From CAZGVW01 sp964529265 (lineage in GTDB: Bacteria > Planctomycetota > Phycisphaerae > Phycisphaerales > UBA1924), in the NCBI GenBank assembly GCA_964529265.1, contig CAZGVW010000018.1, positions 1 to 38,291 of the forward strand: a stretch of DNA of 38,291 nt, given 5' to 3'. The position numbers and the translations under genes were made by a program. Shown one piece after another: positions 32,841 to 38,291 of this stretch (the first letter of the stretch is position 1; every line of letters begins with the position of its first letter). The notes beneath the pieces were generated by a model, which saw only the letters and a program-made list of their open reading frames with translations, searched no databases and was not told where the DNA came from.

Positions 32841-33315
32841 CGCTCCAATCCCTTTCACGTGTGACACCTCGCTCATGGAAGCGCCGAACGGGCGCACCCG
32901 CCGGTCGATCCGTTCATGGCGGCCGAAATCCGCATCGCCCCCCGAGACGCCCGGGTGGCGACGTTGCAGCGCGCCGGCGGCCTTGTCCCGCGCGCCCTCT
33001 CCTCCCGTCCGGTCGCCGCGCTTCCGGACTCGCCGACCTTGCGGAGGCCATCACCACGCCCGCGGCTGACCGCGGGCCAACGACCTCCTCCTCAGCCAGC
33101 CTCTTCCCCGCCAGTTTGATGGGACCGGGGCCCCGGGACAAGGCCCAACCCCCCCTTTTTGCTGGTTCACCACGTTTGGGTGGCCGAGCCGTCCCAGAAG
33201 GTGGTCTCTTCCGACCACCCGACCGGTCGTAAAGCGGGCCGGGAGCGGGGCCGATGACGGGGAGGCCGGGGTCAAGGCCCACCGCCGAGGCCCCGGCCGG
33301 AGCAGGGGGAGCATC
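32841..33315. other. 475-bp divergent gap with several hairpins
   Basis: No credible gene. It separates secreted gene B (-) from the PilZ gene (+). It holds GCCCGCGG-ctga-CCGCGGGC (33058-33077), the palindrome CCGGGGCCCCGG (33125-33136), a run of C then T (33151-33160), and three hairpins listed next. I could not identify convincing promoters. Confidence 0.55.
33164..33298 (+). promoter_or_regulatory. Structured leader upstream of the PilZ gene
   Basis: Three stems in a row. The first is a two-tier hairpin: GGTTC/GAGCC with CCAC/GTGG inside (33164-33190, one G-U pair). The second is GGTGGTC-tcttcc-GACCACC (33200-33219). The third is GGCCGGGG (33264-33271) with CCCCGGCC (33291-33298), which ends seven to eight bases before the GGGGGAG ribosome site. 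It could be a regulatory leader RNA. It does not match the cyclic-di-GMP riboswitch consensus I know. Confidence 0.4.
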
Positions 33316-34215
33316 GTGCCCGCAACCAGATCACGCACAGAGCATTGGCGGCGCAGCCTTCAGCAGATCTGCGAGCGCAACGGCGCGCTCGAGATCACAC
33401 TGCCGCGATTCTTCCCCGATGGCGACGCCTCGGGCAGCGACCAGGATCCCGTCGGCCGCAACCTGATCTGGCGCGTGCGCATCCTCAGCGTCTCCGACAC
33501 CGAAATCGTGGTCGAGCAGCCCTCGACGCTCGGCCAGCCCATCCGCCTCGAAGATGGCATCGATCTCATCGGCGTCATCGCCGTGGGCCAGAACCGCTGG
33601 ATGTTCGAGACACGCAACCTCGGGCGCGTGCAGGCCAGCCTCACCCGCGACCGCGTCATCCTTGCCCATCGCCTGCAGATGCCGACGCGCGTCGAACGCT
33701 GCCAGCGCCGATCCTTCTACCGCATCTCGACCGTCGGCCTCGAACTGCCGGAAGTCGATTGCCGCGCCGTGCTCGACCCCAAAACGCTCGTCGCCGCCGA
33801 GGCCGCCAGCCAGGCCCGCATCGAACTGCTCGAGGACTCCAACCGGTCCGGCCTCCGGGCCGAGGAACCGCCTCTCGTCACCCCGGAGACCGGGCCCGCC
33901 CTGGCGGCCCGCCTCATCAACGTCGGCGGCGGCGGCGCGGGTCTGCTCATCGAGCCCGGCCACGCCCAGGGCCTCGAAGGGCGCCGCCTCTTCTGGCTCT
34001 CGATCAACCTCCTGCCGCACATTCCGGCGCCGCTCGCTGTCGCGGCGCGGCTGGCGCACACGCACATCGACAGCGAGCAGCGCACCTACGCCGGCATGGC
34101 CTTCGATTTCAGCCACAACCCGGGCCACATGCGCTTCGTCGTCGATCGCATCTGCCGGTACGTCACGGTCCTGCAGCGCGAGCAGTTGCAGCGGCGCGCC
34201 GCCGTCGAACGGTGA
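33316..34215 (+). CDS. PilZ-domain protein (YcgR-like, degenerate motif)
   Basis: 299 residues, probably a cytoplasmic cyclic-di-GMP effector. Residues ~45-120 resemble the YcgR N-terminal domain (VEQPSTLGQPIRLEDGIDLIGVI, then RWMFETRNLGRVQAS). The PilZ domain begins RVERCQRRSFYRIST, which fits the RxxxR phosphate-binding motif (R132, R136). The second motif, normally (D/N)xSxxG, reads NVGGGGAG (202-209): the Ser is Gly. About 50 residues of extra sequence lie between the two motifs. Cyclic-di-GMP binding may be weak or altered. Start is GTG 33316 with GGGGGAG upstream. No flagellar or cyclase gene is nearby. It ends at a hairpin shared with a convergent gene. Confidence 0.82.
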   Translation: MPATRSRTEHWRRSLQQICERNGALEITLPRFFPDGDASGSDQDPVGRNLIWRVRILSVSDTEIVVEQPSTLGQPIRLEDGIDLIGVIAVGQNRWMFETRNLGRVQASLTRDRVILAHRLQMPTRVERCQRRSFYRISTVGLELPEVDCRAVLDPKTLVAAEAASQARIELLEDSNRSGLRAEEPPLVTPETGPALAARLINVGGGGAGLLIEPGHAQGLEGRRLFWLSINLLPHIPAPLAVAARLAHTHIDSEQRTYAGMAFDFSHNPGHMRFVVDRICRYVTVLQREQLQRRAAVER

Positions 34216-34232
34216 GCCGCGCGAAGCGCGGC
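34216..34232. terminator. Bidirectional hairpin between convergent genes
   Basis: GCCGCGC-gaa-GCGCGGC, a perfect 7-bp stem with a GAA loop, fills nearly all of the 20 bp between the PilZ stop and the DUF3568 stop. It lacks a U-tract but is ideally placed. Confidence 0.6.
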
Positions 34233-34235
34233 GAA

Positions 34236-34631
34236 TCAGCCGCCCGTCGCCAGCGACTCGATCTTGCTCATGATCTGCGACGCCTTCGCTTCGTCGCCGA
34301 ACGAACCGATGCCGATCGAGACCTTGGTCACCGTGTCGCCGACGCGCTGCAGCTTCACGCGGTAGTTCTTGTCCAGCGCGTCCTTCGCTTCGATCTGGGC
34401 CTGGAAGGCGTCCTTGGCCTTCTCGCTCACGGTGAGTTCGAAGGATTCCAGCGCCTTCACCGCGGCGTCGTACGTCTTGTCGAGAGACGCATCGATCGAA
34501 GCCGACAGCGTGCCGAACTCGTACTTGTACGTCGTGCCGTCCTTCGTCGCGCCGGACGAGCAGCCCGTCACCAGCGCCCCCGAAACGCCTAGAAACAGAC
34601 CGGTCAGGACACACGCAGTGCGAAGAGTCAT
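34236..34631 (-). CDS. DUF3568-like small lipoprotein
   Basis: 131 residues. N-terminus MTLRTACVLTGLFLGVSGALVTGCSSG has a lipobox (VTGC) and Ser at +2, suggesting outer-membrane sorting in Gram-negatives. The mature region starts YKYEFGTLSASIDASLDKTYDAAVKALE and goes on through FQAQIEAKDALDKNYRVKLQ, VTKVSIGIGSFGDEAKASQIM, the pattern of DUF3568 proteins, periplasmic and of unknown role. AAGGAG lies six to ten bases before the ATG. It is last in the run HU - aminopelargonate-type synthase - lipoprotein, 49 bp after the synthase. Confidence 0.85.
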   Translation of the reverse strand: MTLRTACVLTGLFLGVSGALVTGCSSGATKDGTTYKYEFGTLSASIDASLDKTYDAAVKALESFELTVSEKAKDAFQAQIEAKDALDKNYRVKLQRVGDTVTKVSIGIGSFGDEAKASQIMSKIESLATGG

Positions 34632-34680
34632 GGAACGCTCCTTTCAAAGACCCCCTGTGCCTCTCAGAGTCGTATCCAGC

Positions 34681-36009
34681 CTATCCGCCGCCCTCACCCG
34701 CGACAACGGGCGCCGCGGGACATGAGCGCTCCTTCATGTCGAGCCGTCTTCGTGCGTGTCCCGCCGCCGCGAGAATGCGCTCCACCTCGCCATCCGTCAG
34801 GTCCGCGCGCAGCGAAAGCCGGATGCGCGATGTTCCCGGCGCCACCGTCGGCGGCCTGATCGCCGGCGCGAACACACCCTTCTCGCGCAAAGCCTCGCGC
34901 GCCTCGAGCGCCGAGTCGGCGCTCCCCGTGATCAACGGAATGATCGGCGTCGGATCCGTTTCGAAGGGAGCGCAATCCCACCCCATCCTCCGCAAACCCT
35001 CGCGCACGTCGCCGCACACGCGCAGAAGCCGGCGCCGCCGCTCAGGCGCCTCCCGCATCACGTCCATCGCCGCCTCCATCGCGGCGACCTGTGGCGGCGC
35101 CGCCGCCGTCGTGTAGATGAACGGGCGCGCGAAATGCTCAATCGCCTCGCGCACGATCCGCGGCCCCGTCACCACGCCTCCCAGGCTCCCCAGCGCCTTG
35201 CTCCCGGTGGTCACGCAGATATCCGCGACGTGACCCGCCGCCTCGTCCCCCCCAGCGCCCGTCTCACCCAGCACGCCCACCGCGTGCGCCTCATCCACCA
35301 CAAGCGCGGCGCCCGCGCCGTCCGCCGTCAGTTCATCCCGCAGCGCCGCCAGCCCGCGCAGGTCGGCCGCGTCCCCATCCATCGAGAACACCGATTCCGT
35401 CACGATCCACACCGTCCCGCGCCCGCCCCGCTCGAGGAATCGCAGCGCCAGCGCCCGCGCCCGCTCAATATCCCTGTGCACAAACGAACGCGCCATCAAC
35501 CGCGCCGCGCGCCCTTCGCCCCGATCCGCCCCCGTCGCCAGCGCAACCGCGTCAATCACGCTCGCGTGCGATCGCTTGTCGAACAGAATCAGATCGCCCG
35601 CCCCCGCCAGTGCCGTCATCAGAGCGATGTTTGCCGCGTAACCCGTGGGAAAAATCAGCGCCGATTCCGCGCCCTTCCACTCCGCAAAACGCCGCTCCAC
35701 ACGCTCGTGCAACTCGCATGTGCCCCCCGCCAGCCGCGATGCCCCCGCGCCCGCGCCGTACTCCCGCGCCGCCCCCGCCGCGGCTTCCACAACGCGCGGA
35801 TGCCGCCTCAGCCCCAGGTAATCGTTGCTCGAAAGATCGATCAGCCCCGCCGGCGCCGAAACGCACGCGCGAGCCAACCCCGCCGCGCGCCGCTCCTCCA
35901 CCCGGGCGCGCAACAGCCGCGCCCAGCCCGCCACCGACGCCCGGGTTCCCGCCGAACCCCCGGAAACCCCGGAAACCCCGGACGCCCCGGAACCCCCGGA
36001 AACTCTCAT
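34681..36009 (-). CDS. bioF: 8-amino-7-oxononanoate synthase-type PLP enzyme (BioF/Kbl family)
   Basis: 442 residues, alpha-oxoamine synthase family: pimeloyl-thioester plus alanine gives 8-amino-7-oxononanoate, the first ring-forming step of biotin synthesis. Visible: LIDLSSNDYLGLRRHP at 57-71, GAGASRLAGGTCELHERVE, FPTGYAANIALM, FDKRSHASVIDA (H148), TESVFSMDGD, VVDEAHAVGVLG with DEAH at 239-242, and TTGSKALGSLGG with PLP-binding K271. The nearby relative 2-amino-3-ketobutyrate ligase cannot be fully excluded, and other bio genes are absent. The first ~22 residues are Ser/Gly/Val repeats from 9-bp tandem DNA repeats; GTG at V26 would skip them. It starts 15 bp after the HU-like gene. Confidence 0.85.
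   Translation of the reverse strand: MRVSGGSGASGVSGVSGGSAGTRASVAGWARLLRARVEERRAAGLARACVSAPAGLIDLSSNDYLGLRRHPRVVEAAAGAAREYGAGAGASRLAGGTCELHERVERRFAEWKGAESALIFPTGYAANIALMTALAGAGDLILFDKRSHASVIDAVALATGADRGEGRAARLMARSFVHRDIERARALALRFLERGGRGTVWIVTESVFSMDGDAADLRGLAALRDELTADGAGAALVVDEAHAVGVLGETGAGGDEAAGHVADICVTTGSKALGSLGGVVTGPRIVREAIEHFARPFIYTTAAAPPQVAAMEAAMDVMREAPERRRRLLRVCGDVREGLRRMGWDCAPFETDPTPIIPLITGSADSALEAREALREKGVFAPAIRPPTVAPGTSRIRLSLRADLTDGEVERILAAAGHARRRLDMKERSCPAAPVVAGEGGG
35959..36003. repeat. Five tandem 9-bp repeats in the 5' end of the bioF-type gene
   Basis: Units CCCGGAAAC, CCCGGAAAC, CCCGGACGC, CCCGGAACC, CCCGGAAAC. On the minus strand they read (TCC GGG G-x-x), giving Ser-Gly-Val/Gly/Ala triplets. 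The unit length is a multiple of three, so copy-number changes keep the frame. Confidence 0.85.
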
Positions 36010-36024
36010 CTCCGCGACCGCGTC

Positions 36025-36402
36025 TCAGCGCTTCGGCTCACGACCGTTCCTCCCCGCCTTCTCCGCGGCTTCGGGCGGCGGTGGAGACAGCCTCTTGAGT
36101 TCCACAAGGATCGCTTCCGGATCGTCCACCGACATCTTCATGAGCCGACCGACTTTGAATCGAACCGTCTTCTTCGCCGGAACCTTCACACGCTCGAGCG
36201 TCTTCGGGTTCTGCGCCACCCGCGGCGCCCGCTCTTTGATCTCGAACACACCGAAGTCCCGGAACTCCAGGCGATTGCCCTTGCCCAACTCCACAATCAC
36301 CTGTTCGAGAAGATTCTGAATGGTCTGCTTGACGACGGTTCGCTTCACATTGGTCTGCTTGGAGATTCGGTCGATCAGATCCTTCTTTGTGATTGTGGCC
36401 AT
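36025..36402 (-). CDS. HU/IHF-family DNA-binding protein with C-terminal extension
   Basis: 125 residues against the usual 90. MATITKKDLIDRISKQTNVKRTVV starts the helical body, EFRDFGVFEIKERAPRVAQNP is the strand-and-arm region with the canonical RxxxxNPxT-like stretch (PRVAQNPKTLERVKVPAKKTVRF), and FKVGRLMK closes the fold. About 30 residues follow: SPPPPEAAEKAGRNGREPKR, Pro then basic. Such proteins bend DNA and organise the nucleoid. An AGAAGGGG ribosome site lies upstream, and a clear promoter is further upstream (36554-36582). Next genes downstream (bioF-type, then a lipoprotein) may share the transcript. The extension could add DNA contacts; inference. Confidence 0.93.
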   Translation of the reverse strand: MATITKKDLIDRISKQTNVKRTVVKQTIQNLLEQVIVELGKGNRLEFRDFGVFEIKERAPRVAQNPKTLERVKVPAKKTVRFKVGRLMKMSVDDPEAILVELKRLSPPPPEAAEKAGRNGREPKR

Positions 36403-36775
36403 CGAACATCGCCCCTTCTGTCCCGCGCCGTCCCCGGAACCGGGAGGGACAAGGTTGGCTCACGACGCGGCTTGGGGCCCGCGCCGAACGCCGCCACGAA
36501 TCCAAGTTTCTGAACCGATGCGGGGAGGACTCGACCCGCCCTCCCAAGGTCCAAGTATGCAGTCTCGGCCGGGTCAGGTCAACGCTTGTTTTCGGGCCGG
36601 ACAAGCCCCCCGGGGACACGTCAGCCGCCTCCGACCCCCTCGCGCAAAGATTCTTCCCGCAACATCTTGCGCTAGACCCCGCGCCAGACCCCGCCTTTCA
36701 GGGAAACACCGCCGCCACACCCCCGGCGCGGGAGCCTTCTACCCATTTTTACAGGGCGAACACCCCAGTTTTGCG
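36403..36775. other. 373-bp gap upstream of the HU-type gene
   Basis: No gene seen. It has the HU promoter and a probable leader of about 145 nt with a CCCGG-tt-CCGGG stem (minus strand). The far half (36600-36775) is the 3' side of the lipoprotein gene; I see nothing coding there. Confidence 0.5.
36554..36582 (-). promoter_or_regulatory. Sigma-70-type promoter of the HU-family gene
   Basis: On the minus strand TTGACC (36577-36582, 5 of 6) and CATACT (36554-36559, 4 of 6) with 17 bp between. Transcription would start near 36547, giving a leader of about 145 nt before the HU ATG. Confidence 0.65.
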
Positions 36776-37330
36776 CTACCAGAAAAGCCAGTCCGGACGC
36801 GGCCCATACGCCCGCCGGAAGGCCTCCCGAGGCGAGATCCACGTGTTCGTGATCTCCCGATACGGGTCGCAGAGGGAAGACGACAGCCACGATCCGCGGC
36901 AGCCCACCCACCCCGGGCGAATCCACCCCACCCGCCCCGCACGCAGCCCGGGGAACCCGCAGACCCCGCTCGGCGTGAAGGCGTTTCCGTAGCCGTGCCC
37001 GAAGAAACCGGCATTTCCGAAGAATCCGCCGACCGGCGCATGCGCCGTCCTCTGCACCATCGCCGCGTTTCCGCGGCTGTTCACCGCCAGATCCGCGTCA
37101 GATTCCCAGTTCTGCGCGATCCGGCGCTCACGCACCGTGGACGAATCGAAAACCAGCGTGGATTGCCCCGGAGCGCCCCATACCGGCGCCTCGAGCCCCT
37201 CCGACCTGCCCGATGCGCACCCGCCGGCGAACGCCGTCGCACAAACCGCCGCGCCGAGCGCGAAACGCGCGAAAACGCGCGATTTCAGCGCACGCGCAGC
37301 GATTCTCTCTCTTTCCAGAGCCTTTCCCAC
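36776..37330 (-). CDS. Orphan lipoprotein rich in Gly/Phe/Trp, unknown function
   Basis: 184 residues. A basic N-region (MGKALERERIAARALKSR), a hydrophobic run and the lipobox FAGGC near residue 38 predict a lipoprotein with a rather long signal. The mature part has low-complexity glycine/phenylalanine turns (GGFFGNAGFFGHGYGNAF), Trp-containing loops (GRVGWIRPGWVGCRGSWLSS) and two or three further Cys. It ends DPYREITNTWISPREAFRRAYGPRP. No family recognised. The start is GTG 37330, only eight bases from a -10 box; the bases between include GGAAG. It may be an outer-membrane anchored surface protein. Confidence 0.75.
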   Translation of the reverse strand: MGKALERERIAARALKSRVFARFALGAAVCATAFAGGCASGRSEGLEAPVWGAPGQSTLVFDSSTVRERRIAQNWESDADLAVNSRGNAAMVQRTAHAPVGGFFGNAGFFGHGYGNAFTPSGVCGFPGLRAGRVGWIRPGWVGCRGSWLSSSLCDPYREITNTWISPREAFRRAYGPRPDWLFW

Positions 37331-37338
37331 CGCTTCCA

Positions 37339-37366
37339 GTCATACATCGCGGGCCGCGCCGATCAA
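37339..37366 (-). promoter_or_regulatory. Promoter abutting the orphan lipoprotein start
   Basis: On the minus strand TTGATC (37361-37366) and TATGAC (37339-37344, 4 of 6) with 16 bp between. The -10 box ends eight bases before the GTG, so the mRNA would have almost no leader. Confidence 0.5.
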
Positions 37367-37444
37367 GAACAAACCGCCGCCGCGTGCCGAACGCCCTCAA
37401 AACCGTTCAGGAACGCGCGGTTTTCGGTCCCAATCGCGGGTCTT

Positions 37445-38291
37445 TCACCCGCCGATCGCCGACATCGGCCGCGCCGGCTGCTCGAACCCCGGCGTGCGGA
37501 TGCCGTGCCCGGCCTGCTTCGTCCACGTCACATCCGCCAGGAAACCGGCAATCGCCTCGTCGTCCGCCCCGCCGCGAAGGAGCGAGCGCACATCCCACTC
37601 TTTGCGGCTGAAGAGGCAGGGGCGCACGCGCCCCTCGGCGGTGATGCGCAGCCGCGAGCAGGCGCCGCAGAACGGGCGCGACACCGGGGCGATGACCCCG
37701 ATCCGCCCCGGCGCCCCGTCGGCGAACTCGAAATTGAACGCCGTTTCGCTCGGTTCGTCGCGATCAAGCGTGCGAATCTCGAACCTCTCGCGCACGCTCG
37801 CGACGATCTCCTCCGCCGAGACGACCTTCTCCGCGCCCCACGCGTGCTCGCCGTCCAGCGGCATGAACTCGATGAAACGCACGTCAATCGCGTGCTCCCG
37901 CGCCAACGCCGCAAGATCCGCCACCTCGTCGTCATTCAGCCCGCGCACGATGACCGCATTGAGCTTGATGGGCTTCAGCCCCGCGCGCCGGCAGCACCCG
38001 ATCGCCGCCAGCACCCGCTCCGGCGACGAGTGCGATCGCGTGATCGCCGCGAAGCGATCCGCCCTCAGCGTGTCGAGGCTGATCGTGATCCGCGTCAGCC
38101 CCGCCGCCCGCCATTCCGCGGCGGAAGCATCGTCCACCAGAGCGCCGTTGGTGGTCGCGGCAATATCACGAATCCCCGCCGCCGCCACCCCGCGAATGAT
38201 CTCCGTGAAATCCTCCCGCACCGTCGGCTCCCCGCCCGTGAGCCGCACTTTCCGCACACCGAGCCGCGCGCAGATCCCGGCAAGACGCGCC
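37445..38291 (-). CDS. moaA: GTP 3',8-cyclase MoaA, N-terminus outside window
   Basis: Radical SAM enzyme that, with MoaC, makes cyclic pyranopterin monophosphate, the first molybdenum-cofactor intermediate. The visible 281 residues begin inside the barrel (ARLAGICARLGVRKVRLTGGEPTVR) and lack the first Fe-S motif CxxxCxxC, which lies beyond the right edge. Present are TNGALVDD, ITISLDTLRADRF, the GLNDDEV stretch, VRFIEFMPLDG, and the second cluster motif SRPFCGACSRLRITAEGRVRPCLF with its three Cys. It ends in the family C-terminal GG (PMSAIGG), which is needed for catalysis. No other moa gene is in the window. Confidence 0.95.
   Translation of the reverse strand, partial: ARLAGICARLGVRKVRLTGGEPTVREDFTEIIRGVAAAGIRDIAATTNGALVDDASAAEWRAAGLTRITISLDTLRADRFAAITRSHSSPERVLAAIGCCRRAGLKPIKLNAVIVRGLNDDEVADLAALAREHAIDVRFIEFMPLDGEHAWGAEKVVSAEEIVASVRERFEIRTLDRDEPSETAFNFEFADGAPGRIGVIAPVSRPFCGACSRLRITAEGRVRPCLFSRKEWDVRSLLRGGADDEAIAGFLADVTWTKQAGHGIRTPGFEQPARPMSAIGG

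Noticed and set aside
33164..33298. Known cyclic-di-GMP riboswitch
   Set aside because: The stems do not carry the conserved unpaired sequences of the classes I know; only a generic structured leader can be claimed.
1..38291. tRNA or rRNA genes
   Set aside because: Scanned for cloverleaf TTC/GTTCRA arms and conserved rRNA stretches by eye; nothing supportable found, though a covariance search could not be run.

Overview
The window is GC-rich and gene-dense, and reads as chromosomal DNA from a planctomycete, most likely of the Phycisphaerae type. Pointers are two secreted proteins ending in the double repeat DLDGDG-x-VG-x-x-D-x-x-LLLGAWG, a fused AroD-AroE enzyme, a bacterial SPINDLY/OGT-type glycosyltransferase, an RNase E/G with a long basic tail, LptF/G-type and HpnN-like envelope transporters, and scattered housekeeping genes rather than long functional operons. 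This placement rests on gene content and style only; no rRNA or tRNA gene was seen. I find 31 protein genes, of which two are cut by the window edges.

Left part (1-10.4 kb): the tail of a serine recombinase (+) converges on a minus-strand series: ptsI, then rne/rng after a 386-bp gap, dxr, a fumarylacetoacetate-hydrolase-family gene and alaS. A hairpin-rich repeat cluster lies between the last two. Middle-left (10.7-19 kb): rho and a TauE/SafE permease run rightward from a gap shared with ptsI. A minus-strand block follows (membrane C39-like cysteine protease, DUF1328 protein, acidic lipoprotein, rsmA). Then come an HpnN-like MMPL lipid exporter and a hotdog thioesterase (+).

Middle (19-28 kb): a beta-class DNA methyltransferase is translationally coupled (GTGA overlap) to aroDE on the minus strand. 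Divergently, a class I methyltransferase, a second beta-class DNA methyltransferase, a polyprenyl synthase, a lone rpsR and a LptF/G-type permease run rightward and converge on folC. No restriction endonuclease accompanies the methylases.

Right part (28-38.3 kb): a TPR/GT41 glycosyltransferase and two secreted repeat-domain proteins (minus) are followed by a structured 475-bp gap and a PilZ protein (+). After a perfect bidirectional hairpin come an HU - 7-keto-8-aminopelargonate synthase-type enzyme - DUF3568 lipoprotein run, an orphan lipoprotein, and moaA (cut at the right edge), all minus.

The genes supply core functions: translation (alaS, rpsR, rsmA), RNA turnover and termination (rne, rho), isoprenoids (dxr, polyprenyl synthase), shikimate, folate, biotin-type and molybdopterin cofactors, PTS phosphotransfer, and envelope building. 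No complete mobile element, CRISPR array or obvious defence island is present. The points most worth a second look are the structured non-coding DNA (hairpin cluster 3315-3541, PilZ leader 33058-33298, CCG-loop leader of rpsR), the start-abutting promoters of folC and a lipoprotein, the orphan DNA methylases, and the cysteine-bracketed C-terminal cassette of the two secreted proteins.
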